From Actinoplanes utahensis (lineage in GTDB: Bacteria > Actinomycetota > Actinomycetes > Mycobacteriales > Micromonosporaceae): 64,000 nt of DNA. The position numbers were made by a program, and so were the translations under genes. The notes below the pieces were generated by a model. That model saw only the letters and a list, made by a program, of their open reading frames with translations. It was not told the origin of the DNA and made no database searches. How positions within the stretch are numbered: position 1 is the first letter of the stretch; the number at the start of each line of letters is the position of its first letter. Shown piece by piece: positions 7,743-16,388 of the stretch. The DNA lies in contig NZ_BOMZ01000047.1 in the NCBI RefSeq assembly GCF_016862455.1, positions 1 through 64,000 of the forward strand. The letters run 5' to 3'.

Positions 7743-8672
7743 ATGAGTGATCTCGGCGAACTGACCCACCAGGCCGTCAAGCAGCTGGAACCGCACCATC
7801 ACGGGGTCGTCGTCGCCGCGCTCGACGGGGACGCCACGGAGATCCAGGGCACCGCCGGGCACGATGCCGGCGCCCGGTTCGAGATCGGCTCGGTCAGCAA
7901 GGTGTTCACCGCGATCGTGCTGGCCCGGCTGGTCGACGCGGGACAGGTGCGCCTCGACCAGCCGTTGCGCGACTTCCTTCCCGCGCCGGAGGGGATCACC
8001 CTGCGGCATCTGGCCCAGCACACGTCCGGGCTGCCCCGCCTGCCGAAAGGCATGATGCTGCGGGCGCTGCTGCGGCCGAACACCCCCGATCCGTACCGGC
8101 ACTGCACCGCCGACTTCCTGATCGCCAACCTCGCGAGGATAAGCCCGGCGCCGCCCGGCCGCCGGTTCCGCTACTCCAACCTCGGCGCCGGGCTGCTCGG
8201 CCTGGCGCTGTCGCGGCACACCGGCCTGACCTACCCGGAGCTGGTCAACCGCGAGATCCACTTCCTGCGGGGTACGGACACCGCCGGCCCCACCGTCCAG
8301 GGCCACGACGCCAGACGCCGTCCCGTCGCCCCGTGGCACCTGGCCGACCTGGCCGGCGCCGGTGGCCTGCGTTCCACCGTGACCGACGTCGCCGCCTTCG
8401 TCCGCGCCCACTTCGACGACGGCCCGCTGACGCCGGCCGTGCGGCTCGCGCTCGCCGCCGAACACCGGATGAACCCGTTCATGACCGTCCGGCTGGGCTG
8501 GATGAGGACCGCGCAGGGGCAGATCTTCCACAACGGGCAGACCGGCGGCTTCTATTCGTTCGCCGGGTTCGACCCGGAGAAGAGGACCGGTGTGGTGATC
8601 CTCAGCGACACCGTCCGGTCCACCGACCGGATCGCCATGGAATTGCTGAAGAATCTCTCGTCACGCGCCTGA
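7743..8672 (+). CDS. Serine hydrolase, beta-lactamase class C / penicillin-binding-protein-like
   Basis: A 309-residue member of the beta-lactamase-related family. The S-x-x-K nucleophile is in FEIGSVSKVFTA (about residues 46-57), the Y-x-N motif is RYSNLGAGLLG, and the third motif appears as FHNGQTGGF near the C-terminus. There is no signal peptide, so it is probably cytoplasmic. Relatives are esterases, D-aminopeptidases or PBP4*-like enzymes, so true beta-lactamase activity should not be assumed. The ATG at 7743 is preceded by a weak -10-like CAGACT seven bases away and no clear ribosome site. The 3' end overlaps the convergent DUF1990 gene by 12 bases. Confidence 0.9.
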   Translation: MSDLGELTHQAVKQLEPHHHGVVVAALDGDATEIQGTAGHDAGARFEIGSVSKVFTAIVLARLVDAGQVRLDQPLRDFLPAPEGITLRHLAQHTSGLPRLPKGMMLRALLRPNTPDPYRHCTADFLIANLARISPAPPGRRFRYSNLGAGLLGLALSRHTGLTYPELVNREIHFLRGTDTAGPTVQGHDARRRPVAPWHLADLAGAGGLRSTVTDVAAFVRAHFDDGPLTPAVRLALAAEHRMNPFMTVRLGWMRTAQGQIFHNGQTGGFYSFAGFDPEKRTGVVILSDTVRSTDRIAMELLKNLSSRA

Positions 8673-9173
8673 CGATCTGATCATCGAGCGGACGTACCGG
8701 TGGGTCGCGAATTCCTGTGCCAGGATGCTCAGCGGCCCGCCGATCCGCGCCAGCGCCGACATCGGCCGGGAGAAGGCGGTGATCCGGAACCGGACCCGCC
8801 CGGCGGCGGTCAGGTGGACGACGAACGCCTCCTCGCCGCACTCCGGATGGCCGGGCAGCGTGCCGTAAGCGAAACCGCGCTGATCGCTCTGCTCCACCCG
8901 ATAGACCACCCGACACGGCGCGACCAGCCGTAACCTGCCGAAACCGATGCCGATCAGCACCGGCAGACCCGGCTCGGCGGGTCCGGAGGCGGTCACCGTC
9001 AGACCGGCGCCCCGGTGCATCCGCCAGTCCAGCAGCGCCGCCGACGCCCGCTCGAACGTCTCCCGCCCCTCTCCGATCGGCACATCCCGGCGGACGTGCC
9101 GGAACCCGGCTGGCAGCGGCGCCTCCCGGGTGGCGCCGACCTCGGCATAGGTGAAAGGCGCGTTCAGCAACAT
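8661..9173 (-). CDS. DUF1990 family protein
   Basis: A 170-residue protein with the hallmarks of DUF1990: start FTYAEVGATREAPLPAGFRH, central RHVRRDVPIGEGRETFERAS, then GRLRLVAPCRVVYRVEQSDQ and FAYGTLPGHPECGEEAFVVH. The family is common in actinobacteria and has no established function; a lipocalin/START-like binding fold has been suggested. The ATG at 9173 is chosen as closest to the domain start; another in-frame ATG lies at 9200. Convergent overlap with the serine hydrolase gene. Confidence 0.85.
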   Translation of the reverse strand: MLLNAPFTYAEVGATREAPLPAGFRHVRRDVPIGEGRETFERASAALLDWRMHRGAGLTVTASGPAEPGLPVLIGIGFGRLRLVAPCRVVYRVEQSDQRGFAYGTLPGHPECGEEAFVVHLTAAGRVRFRITAFSRPMSALARIGGPLSILAQEFATHRYVRSMIRSSGA

Positions 9174-9280
9174 CACACTCACCCTATTCGCATTTACCAT
9201 GATGGGTGCGGTGAACCAGATAGAGATCCACATTGTTATGGAAGTCAGTGAGCTTTATCGGGAGGGCAAGGGGTACGGGG

Positions 9281-11020
9281 ATGTCCGGTCAGGAACCGCT
9301 CGGCAGGGAATACCTGTTGCACGAGGAGATCGGCCGCGGCGCGATGGCGGTCGTGCGGCGGGCGACGAGCCGTCAGGGCGGCCTGCCGCTGGCGGCGAAA
9401 CTGCTGCGGCCCGAACTGGCCGGCGACCGCCGGGTCCGCGAGCTGTTCCTCCGCGAGGAGGCCGCGCTCCGCGCTCTGCACCATCCGGCCATCGTGGGCC
9501 TGCGTGACCTGATCGTCGAGGGCGGCACCCTGGCCCTGGTCATGGAGTACGTGGACGGGCCCAACCTGCGCCGTTACCTGTCCATGCGGGGTGGCCGCCT
9601 CACCCCGGCCGAGGTCGTGACGATCGCCGCGCAGACCGCCGCCGCCCTGGCCGCCGCCCACCATCACGGCGTCGTCCACCTCGACCTGAAACCGGAGAAC
9701 ATCCTGGTCCGGCGCCGGTCCACCCCACCGGAGATCCGGATCACCGACTTCGGCGTGGCGGTGCTGCTCAACGATACCGACCACATCCCGGCCGGCGGCA
9801 CCCCCGGCTACACCGCACCGGAGATCTTCCAGGGCGGCGCGCCGACCCCGGCCGCCGACGTGTGGTCGCTCGGTGTGCTGCTGCTGGAGCTGACCACCGG
9901 CCGCCCCACCGGCGACCCGTCCCTGCTGCCCGGCCCGCTCGGCCCGGTCGCCCGGGACTGTCTGGCCCCCGACCCGCGCCGCCGGCCCCCGGCCCGGCGA
10001 GTGGCCGCCTACCTGCAGCAGTTCGCCGGCGCCGTGCGGCCGTCCAGCGCCCCACCGGCCTCCGGCGCGGCCCTGGCGGGCCCGGCCGGGGTCACCGATC
10101 CCGAGCCGACGACCCTGCCGCTGGGCTTCCCGCCGCCGCAACTGCCCCCGCCGACGTTCCCGCCGCCCGCGCCGCCGCAACCGCCGCGCCCCGCCTTCGT
10201 GCCACCGTCGGGTGACACCCTCGGCAGCTGGGCGGGGCAACTTCCCGCCACCGGGACGTACGCGCCGCCGCCCCCGCCCAGGCCGCGCGCGGGGTCACGC
10301 TGGCGCAGCGGCCCCCTGATCACCCTGGGCCTGGCCGGCCTGGCCGCCGCCGTGATCGTCGGGATCAACGTGACCGCCACCGCCGGCGAACGCACCAGCA
10401 ACCTGGTCACCAAGGTCAGCGTCCCGCCCCCGGTGTCGCCGGTGGAGAAGACCGGGTCCACCGCCCCGCAACCGGCCGGCACGCTGCCGCCGACGAGCGA
10501 GGTCGCCCTGCCGCCGTTGAACACCCCGGCCGCCGAACGGTTGCGGGTCACCATGGCCGGCAAGGTCGACGACGAGGCCGGCACCCTGGCCATCTCGATC
10601 CGGGACGGGGCGGCGATCGCGTACATCTGCGACGGCGACCGTCTCGAAGCCTGGCTCAAAGGCACCGCCAAGAACGGCCTGCTCAGCCTCACCGGCAAGA
10701 ACGGCACCAAGATCACCGGCCTGTTCGACGCCACCCGCGCCGCCGGCGACATCACCGTCGGCGGGAAGGCGCACCGCTTCGAGATCGGCGTGGTCAGCAA
10801 ACCGTCCGGCCTCTACCGCCTGGCCGGCCGGGTCGGCAACGCCCGCGTCAACGGCTCCTGGATCGTCCTGCCCGACGGCCGCCAGGTCGGCGTGCTGCTC
10901 AAGGACGAACAGCCCGCCGCCGCCCCCGTCCTGGACGTCACCAACCGCACCACCACCGTCGACGGCGCCGTGCTGACCGGCGCGACCACCATCGACGTGG
11001 ACACCGGCGAGGGATTCTGA
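9281..11020 (+). CDS. Transmembrane Ser/Thr protein kinase (PknB-like) with extracellular domain
   Basis: A 579-residue protein. Kinase domain about residues 8-250: glycine loop IGRGAMAVVRRA, catalytic Lys in LAAKLL, active site HLDLKPEN (HLD instead of HRD), DFG as ITDFGVAVL and an APEIFQ substrate loop. A Pro-rich juxtamembrane linker (about 260-340) leads to one TM helix (ITLGLAGLAAAVIVGINVTA, about 348-367) and an extracellular beta-rich domain with a repeated GNARVNGSW/TGLFD style. The HLD variant keeps the catalytic Asp, so the kinase should be active. ATG 9281 is preferred over upstream GTG/ATG codons because the domain starts there. Coupled to the membrane gene downstream (one-base gap). 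Confidence 0.9.
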   Translation: MSGQEPLGREYLLHEEIGRGAMAVVRRATSRQGGLPLAAKLLRPELAGDRRVRELFLREEAALRALHHPAIVGLRDLIVEGGTLALVMEYVDGPNLRRYLSMRGGRLTPAEVVTIAAQTAAALAAAHHHGVVHLDLKPENILVRRRSTPPEIRITDFGVAVLLNDTDHIPAGGTPGYTAPEIFQGGAPTPAADVWSLGVLLLELTTGRPTGDPSLLPGPLGPVARDCLAPDPRRRPPARRVAAYLQQFAGAVRPSSAPPASGAALAGPAGVTDPEPTTLPLGFPPPQLPPPTFPPPAPPQPPRPAFVPPSGDTLGSWAGQLPATGTYAPPPPPRPRAGSRWRSGPLITLGLAGLAAAVIVGINVTATAGERTSNLVTKVSVPPPVSPVEKTGSTAPQPAGTLPPTSEVALPPLNTPAAERLRVTMAGKVDDEAGTLAISIRDGAAIAYICDGDRLEAWLKGTAKNGLLSLTGKNGTKITGLFDATRAAGDITVGGKAHRFEIGVVSKPSGLYRLAGRVGNARVNGSWIVLPDGRQVGVLLKDEQPAAAPVLDVTNRTTTVDGAVLTGATTIDVDTGEGF

Positions 11021-11021
11021 C

Positions 11022-11558
11022 GTGCCGGCCGCGACAGCGCTCCGGCCCCGGATCTGGCTGCCCGTGGTCGCCGGTGTCGGCGTCACGGTCGGCCTCGGCG
11101 TCTACGGCCGCCTGCACGACACCGTCGGCACCACCGACGTGACGGGCCTGCTGCGTACCCAGACCATGAAAGTGTGGCTGGCCACCGCCGTGGCCGCCCT
11201 GCTCGCCGTCCAGCTGCTGACCGCTCTCGCGGTGTACGACGTGCTTCCCGGCCCGTCCTGGTTCGCCGCCGTGCACCGGTGGAGCGGCCGGCTCGCGCTG
11301 CTGCTGTCGGTGCCGGTCGCGGTGCACTGCCTCTACCACTTCGGGTTGCGCTCGGAGACGCCGCGGGTGCTGATCCACTCACTGCTCGGGTGCGTGCTCT
11401 ACGGCGTCTTCGTCACCAAGATGCTGCTGCTCAGCCGTCCCGGCGAACACCGCGGCTGGGGTGTTCCGGTGGCCGGCGGCCTGGTCCTGGCGGCGGTCGC
11501 GGGCCTGTGGGTGACCTCGGCGCTCTGGTTCTTCACCACCATCGGCACCCGCTGGTGA
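11022..11558 (+). CDS. Multi-pass membrane protein, cytochrome-b561-like histidine pattern (DUF6529-like)
   Basis: A 178-residue integral membrane protein with about five TM helices (first IWLPVVAGVGVTVGLGVYG; last LVLAAVAGLWVTSALWFFTT). Histidines recur in or next to helices (VHRWSG, VHCLYHFG, IHSLLG), which recalls haem-ligating membrane cytochromes, and the sequence looks like the DUF6529 family. It starts with GTG one base after the kinase stop, so the pair is an operon; a kinase-regulated membrane electron-transfer or sensing role is possible but unproven. Confidence 0.75.
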   Translation: MPAATALRPRIWLPVVAGVGVTVGLGVYGRLHDTVGTTDVTGLLRTQTMKVWLATAVAALLAVQLLTALAVYDVLPGPSWFAAVHRWSGRLALLLSVPVAVHCLYHFGLRSETPRVLIHSLLGCVLYGVFVTKMLLLSRPGEHRGWGVPVAGGLVLAAVAGLWVTSALWFFTTIGTRW

Positions 11559-11587
11559 GTGGACCTGCCTGCCGGCGGCTTCGCTGT

Positions 11588-12361
11588 CTAGAGCTTCCAG
11601 TCCCCGGTTCGGGGTCCGGTGCCGACGTACTGGGCGATGCGGACCCGGCTGGGCTCTGACTCCGCCCGGATCTGGAACACCACCCGCTGCTCCACCTGCA
11701 GCCGCGAGTCGAGCTGAGCGGCAGCGGTGTCCGCCAGCAGCGTGGTCATCACCGTGTCGTGCTGATACCAGTAGCCGTCCGTGTCGCACAGCCACGCGTG
11801 ATCGTCGCCCTGCGGGATGATCGGCAGCTGCCCGGTGTTGCGTTCCCGAACCCGCACCGACACGAGTCTCCTGCCGTGCACCGGCTGGATCCGCTCGTTC
11901 GGTTTCAGCCCGTCCACGCCGAGCACCGTGATCTCGTGCCGCATCTCGGCGGAGTGTTCCAGCGTCAGAGCCCCGCCGAGCGGGATCACCTGCCCCGCCG
12001 GGGGCAGATCCCTGAGCAGCGGCACCAGGATGGCACCGCCGACGCCGGTGTCTGCCGTGTCCGCGGCCATCGTCGGCTGCGACAGGCACGCGGCGCCGTC
12101 CGGCCGGCTCGTCAGGACGACGGCGAGGCCACCCCCGGCGGCCACCAGGACCACGGCGAGCCCCGCCATCCACCACCACACTCTTCGCCGCCGCCGCCGG
12201 ACGGGCTCCGGTTCCGGAGGTGTCGGTACGGGTTCCGTCGTCTCGACGTCGCTGTTTCCGGCGCGGACCCGGGCCGCCACGGCGACGGCCACCGCGGTCA
12301 CGGCGGCGACGGCCACCCAGGAGAGCACACGTTTACGGGAGGAGGACATGGCCGTTCGCAT
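11588..12361 (-). CDS. Membrane-anchored extracytoplasmic protein, DUF4352-like
   Basis: A protein of up to 257 residues. An N-terminal hydrophobic segment (VLSWVAVAAVTAVAVAVAA) is followed by a Pro/Glu and poly-Arg stretch, a second TM helix (MAGLAVVLVAAGGGLAVVL) and a C-terminal domain with IPLGGALTLEHSAEMRHEIT, VRVRERNTGQLPIIPQGDDH and SRLQVEQRVVFQIRAESEPS. The last part has the pattern of DUF4352/telokin-like immunoglobulin-fold lipoproteins. Two start codons (12361 and 12349) are equally plausible. Convergent with the kinase operon; function unknown. Confidence 0.68.
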   Translation of the reverse strand: MRTAMSSSRKRVLSWVAVAAVTAVAVAVAARVRAGNSDVETTEPVPTPPEPEPVRRRRRRVWWWMAGLAVVLVAAGGGLAVVLTSRPDGAACLSQPTMAADTADTGVGGAILVPLLRDLPPAGQVIPLGGALTLEHSAEMRHEITVLGVDGLKPNERIQPVHGRRLVSVRVRERNTGQLPIIPQGDDHAWLCDTDGYWYQHDTVMTTLLADTAAAQLDSRLQVEQRVVFQIRAESEPSRVRIAQYVGTGPRTGDWKL

Positions 12362-12441
12362 CGGGCCGCGACGCCCGGACCTGAGATCATCGGCACCGCG
12401 TCCCGCCATGATCAGGGAAGCGCCGTGGGGTCACGGCTTCT

Positions 12442-15174
12442 TCAGATCAGCTGCTGGATGGTTCCGTCGATGAGATTGACGGAGAAGACTTCTCGCTGTC
12501 CGGCAGTTCGGGCCGGCGACGGTCCGGCAGTGGGGCGATCGAACCTCTGAAGCCAGCTCTCCTGGAACTCGGACATCCGTGCACCGAATTTTCGGTGATC
12601 TTTCCAGAAGTTCCAGTAGACGTCCGCAGCAAACGTTCCGGCGCGGGCTTCGAGTTCTATCTCATCGAACCTGGCATGCTTCACCAGCATGTTCAGTAGC
12701 AGCGCCGACGACCGAGAGTCGCCGCTGTCCGAAAGTCGCCGGAGGATGGTCAGAGCCTCGTCGACACAGCCTTGTCGTTCCAGTAACGCGATCAAGCGCC
12801 GCGCCGGCTTCCGGTCACCCGAGTCCAGGCGCCGGCGGAGCATGGCGATCGCTTCGTCGGCTCGGCCGGTTCGCTCCAGGAGGTCGGCGTAGCGTGTGGA
12901 AGCCGCGCTGTTACCGGAGTCCGCGAGTGCCCTGAGGCCTCCCGCATCGCCGTTCTCGGCCAGCAGGCGTGCCAGGGCATCGGCCGCATGCCGGTCTCCG
13001 GCGGCGGACCGCTGCCGGAGCTCATCCGACCTGCCTTGCTGAGCCAGCAACTTCGCTAATAGCGCAGTGAGCGGGCCACGGCGGGGTCTACCCGAGGAGA
13101 GGTGCACGTGCTGTTCGACGAGCGCGGTCGCCTCGACTGTCTGACCTTTCCGGATCAAGTCTTCGGCCCAGAGTGCAACAGCCTCCGGGTCGCCGTCCGC
13201 GGCGCGTTCCTGTAGTTCTCCGATCCTGCCCAACCGGACGAGTATCCGCGCCAATTGCATTTTGTTCAGGGAGTCCTCCGCGTGTGCCGGCTGTTGGAGG
13301 AGAGCGACGGCTTCGTCACCCCGTCCCTGTCGGAACAGAAGAACGGCCAGCTGTCGGGCTGCCGTCTGGTCCTTCTCCTCGGCACGCGCGCGTAGGTGAC
13401 CGATCGCCTCATCGATGTGGCCTTGGCAGGCCAGCACGCCCGCGAGCCGCCGGTTCGTCTGCGGGTCACCGGACTCCGCGAGCCGGCGCAGCAGAGCCGC
13501 GGCCTCATCGAGCTTTTCCTCGCTGGTCAACAGTTCGGCAAGGGCACGCCCGGCGTACTGGTCGCCCGCGTCCGCTCGTTGCCGCAACTCGTCCCGTCCG
13601 CCCCGGTCCCGGAGCAGCTCCGCCAGCCGTGACGATGCTGCCACGTCACCGGCGTCCGCGCGTTCACGCAGCTCCGTGACGTTGCCCCGGAGCTGCAGAT
13701 GTGTGGCAAGTGTCAATGCGGCGCCCGGCGCATCACGATCCGCGAGCCGGCGGTACAGGGCGGTGGCGTGACGGTGCTGCGCCCGGCGGTCGGCGCTGTC
13801 GGCGAGCCGATTCGTGTCCTCGGGATCGTGATGATCGACAAGCGCCGTCCAGACCGCATCGGGTAGAGGCGCTGTGCGGCGCGCCACGAGAGCGTGCTGA
13901 TGCAGATAGTCGGCCGTGTGGTAGCCGCGGACGACACCCATGCCGCCGGCCACCGGTGTCAGGCAGGAAGCCGCACCGTGCAACTTGGCCGTGGCATAGC
14001 TGACAGCCTGATCCAGCCAGTCCGGTGGAGCCGCGGCCTGCTGGGCGGAGGTCAGATATCCGGGGGCGGCGGCAGCCAGGAACTCTCTGGTCAACGGCGC
14101 CCGGACACCCATTCGTCGAGCATCCAGAGCAGCCGTGACGATCGCCTTGCCACAGGATTGGCGGGGATCACCGGGGTCGGCGTTTTCCCACCATCGGATC
14201 AACTCGGGCCCCGCTGCCAAGACCTGGGTGAGGCCTGCGTCCTTGCTCGTGAGAGCGGCGCGAATCCGTTCGTCGCTCGCCAGGTCCTCCGCACGGCTCA
14301 GTTCGGCCGCGGTGAACTCGTCGCCCACATCGAAGATGCGGGCCAGGTTGATGACTTCCCGATCGTTGGCGTACGGGTCGTCCTGTTCCGGAGTTCGGGG
14401 CAGGACGCGGGCGTTGTATTCATTTGGCCAGAGAGTCGCGACGATCACCATGCCGGTGCCCACCAGACTGCGCACGGTGCCCACCGGCAGACCGCCCGGC
14501 TGGTCCAGATATCGCTGCAGTTCGTCCAGCCACAGGACAGTGCGGGGCGCCGGCTTCTCGGCGAGCGCCCGGACCGCGCTCATGTCCGCGGGATGCAGGA
14601 GCCACCATTCCGGCAGGGTTGCCCGTACCGCCTCGAAAAGGGTGCGCGTCTTGCCGACCGAGGAGCCACCACGCAGCAACACGAAACCACCGTCGCCAGC
14701 CGCGGCCGCGACGGCCTCGCGCAGGAGGAGGTCCAGGTCCCGGGGCACGTACGTGGGCAGGGTGTCGACGCCGGGATCCATCTGGATGGACGCGTGCACT
14801 CCCAGCAACCGCGGCCGGGCATCGCGGACCCGGACCGCGTGGAGCGGCTTGTGCAGGTGGGCGGTGCTGACCCGTTCCCATGCGGCCAACCACGGCTGCT
14901 GCGCGCCCGCTACCAGATCACAGGCTTCCAGGAAGAGACTCAGGGTCTCCCGGGTGGGTAGCGACTTGCCGTTGAGCAGATCGCTTAGTGTGGCCGCCGG
15001 TAGCAGCTTGACCTCAGAGCCGCCTGGCCGGGTCCGCCGGGCAGCGGCGTCGAGCTGCGCATAGGAGCTCGTGCCGCGAAGCAGCCGGAGCGCCTCGCTG
15101 AACTCCTCCCGCGTATGTATCCGGTCAGGATCCGGGAGGCCGGAAGTGTTCGGCGGGCTGTCACCGGAGGGCAC
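12442..15174 (-). CDS. HTH / P-loop NTPase / helical-repeat protein (STAND-like)
   Basis: A 910-residue protein. Residues about 20-103 form an actinobacterial XRE-type HTH region (EEFSEALRLLRG, LPAATLSDLLNGKSLPTRET, WLAAWERV). A P-loop follows (GGSSVGKTR, near residue 170) with a Walker B-like TVLWLDELQRYL about 45 residues later. From about 430 to 840 there are many repeats of roughly 34 residues (A-x-x-x-L-A-x-L-L-x-x-x-G...DEAI..LR..A..GD), a SEL1/TPR-like solenoid. This fits STAND signal-transduction ATPases, in which the solenoid senses a ligand and the NTPase oligomerises. It has no recognisable effector domain beyond the HTH. It is monocistronic and divergent from a 35-residue membrane peptide gene. 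Confidence 0.85.
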   Translation of the reverse strand: MPSGDSPPNTSGLPDPDRIHTREEFSEALRLLRGTSSYAQLDAAARRTRPGGSEVKLLPAATLSDLLNGKSLPTRETLSLFLEACDLVAGAQQPWLAAWERVSTAHLHKPLHAVRVRDARPRLLGVHASIQMDPGVDTLPTYVPRDLDLLLREAVAAAAGDGGFVLLRGGSSVGKTRTLFEAVRATLPEWWLLHPADMSAVRALAEKPAPRTVLWLDELQRYLDQPGGLPVGTVRSLVGTGMVIVATLWPNEYNARVLPRTPEQDDPYANDREVINLARIFDVGDEFTAAELSRAEDLASDERIRAALTSKDAGLTQVLAAGPELIRWWENADPGDPRQSCGKAIVTAALDARRMGVRAPLTREFLAAAAPGYLTSAQQAAAPPDWLDQAVSYATAKLHGAASCLTPVAGGMGVVRGYHTADYLHQHALVARRTAPLPDAVWTALVDHHDPEDTNRLADSADRRAQHRHATALYRRLADRDAPGAALTLATHLQLRGNVTELRERADAGDVAASSRLAELLRDRGGRDELRQRADAGDQYAGRALAELLTSEEKLDEAAALLRRLAESGDPQTNRRLAGVLACQGHIDEAIGHLRARAEEKDQTAARQLAVLLFRQGRGDEAVALLQQPAHAEDSLNKMQLARILVRLGRIGELQERAADGDPEAVALWAEDLIRKGQTVEATALVEQHVHLSSGRPRRGPLTALLAKLLAQQGRSDELRQRSAAGDRHAADALARLLAENGDAGGLRALADSGNSAASTRYADLLERTGRADEAIAMLRRRLDSGDRKPARRLIALLERQGCVDEALTILRRLSDSGDSRSSALLLNMLVKHARFDEIELEARAGTFAADVYWNFWKDHRKFGARMSEFQESWLQRFDRPTAGPSPARTAGQREVFSVNLIDGTIQQLI

Positions 15175-15328
15175 CGAACAACTCTAGTCGAACGCCGGCA
15201 AACGCGAAGGGCACCTGGTCGTCGTGTCGATCCGGATGTGCCGTGTCCGGATCTGTTCGGTGCTGATGCCGGACCGCCCGCCGACTTGCGACGGTCGATC
15301 CAGCGAATCGACATGATAGGAGGCCGAC

Positions 15329-15436
15329 ATGGGTGACTGGATCACTGTCGTCGACGGCATCGGTAACTTGTTCGGCCTCGCCGCTGCGATGGTCAGCTTG
15401 ATCATCGCAGCGCGGGGGCGGAACGACCGGCGGTGA
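15329..15436 (+). CDS. 35-residue membrane peptide
   Basis: A short gene below usual size cut-offs: ATG at 15329 preceded by a near-perfect TAGGAGG (15317-15323), 35 codons and TGA at 15434-15436. The product is MGDWITVVDGIGNLFGLAAA followed by MVSLIIAARGRNDRR: one hydrophobic helix (about residues 11-28) and a basic C-terminus, so N-out/C-in topology is expected. The strong ribosome site and clean membrane-protein logic support it as real. It is head-to-head with the HTH/P-loop/repeat gene, which suggests but does not prove a functional link. Confidence 0.7.
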   Translation: MGDWITVVDGIGNLFGLAAAMVSLIIAARGRNDRR

Positions 15437-15477
15437 CCGGGGAGCGGCGTCGACCGGTTACGCGGTGGCCGGCAGGG

Positions 15478-16260
15478 TCAGACGGTGGCGAGGACGCGGG
15501 CCTGGCCGCCGGAACCGCCCTCGTAAGGGATCAGGCCCACGAAGATACGGGCGCCGCTGCGAGGCATCAGGTGCAGGTTGGCCAGGTTCTCCAGGCCGTA
15601 GCGGTCGGCGCCGGTCAGGGCCAGGTGGGTGTCGAAGGTGGTGGAGACGCCGGGATCGATGCTGAGGGTGTCGACGCCGAGGGAACGGATCCGGCGGTGG
15701 CGCAGCAGCCATTCGCACGCGTCGGCGCTGAAGCCGGGGAAGTGCAGCGTCCCGGCGGTGTCGGTGCCGCGGTAGGCGGCGGCGTCACCGGCCTTCGCGC
15801 CCCAGCCGGAGTACATCAGGACGGCCGCACCGTCGGGGATCCGGCCGTACCGGCGTTCGTACGCCCGCAGGTCGTCCACGGTCACGACGGTGTCCGGGTC
15901 ACGGGCGGCGCGGTGTGCGACGTCCACGACGACGGCGGGCAGGAGCAGCTCGGACGGGCGCAGTTCGGTGGAGACGCGGCCGCCGGCGGTGAAGTGCGCG
16001 GGCGCGTCCACGTGCGTGCCGATGTGCTCGATGATCCGCCATTCCTGCATGTAATAGCCGTCCTTCTCGATCGAGGTGACGGTCCGGCGGACCGCCTCCT
16101 CCCCGGGTGAGAAGGCCGGGAAGGCGTCGCTCAGCGGATAGCTGAGGTCCACGATGCCGGGACCGGCCGCGGCGGCGGGCGCCGGTGAGAACCCGAGCGC
16201 CGCGAGCCCCGCACCACCGGCCAGCGCCGCCCGCCGTGACAGTCCCGATTCGACACACAT
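15478..16260 (-). CDS. Secreted cyclase-family (kynurenine formamidase-like) metal hydrolase
   Basis: A 260-residue protein with a twin-arginine signal (SRRAALAGGAGLAALGFSPA, residues about 8-27). The mature part has the cyclase/KynB signature H-x-G-T-H-x-D-x-P-x-H as HIGTHVDAPAH, preceded by VDLSYPLSDAFPAFSPGEE, and the later SLGVDTLSIDPG and LHLMPRSGARIFVGLIPYEG motifs. The family hydrolyses amides or lactone-like bonds with Zn or Mn; export makes kynurenine degradation unlikely as its role. Start 16260 is chosen for its GAGGGGG site and correct Tat signal position. Confidence 0.9.
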   Translation of the reverse strand: MCVESGLSRRAALAGGAGLAALGFSPAPAAAAGPGIVDLSYPLSDAFPAFSPGEEAVRRTVTSIEKDGYYMQEWRIIEHIGTHVDAPAHFTAGGRVSTELRPSELLLPAVVVDVAHRAARDPDTVVTVDDLRAYERRYGRIPDGAAVLMYSGWGAKAGDAAAYRGTDTAGTLHFPGFSADACEWLLRHRRIRSLGVDTLSIDPGVSTTFDTHLALTGADRYGLENLANLHLMPRSGARIFVGLIPYEGGSGGQARVLATV

Positions 16261-16388
16261 GGCCGTACCCCCTCGGCTCGCCCGTGTTCCCGCTCTCATC
16301 CTGCACCGCGCACCGGCCGTGCCGCCGCGGCGCGCTCGATGACTGCCCTAACGGGTATCGCATCGTGTCGATCTCGTGATCGCGGTGC

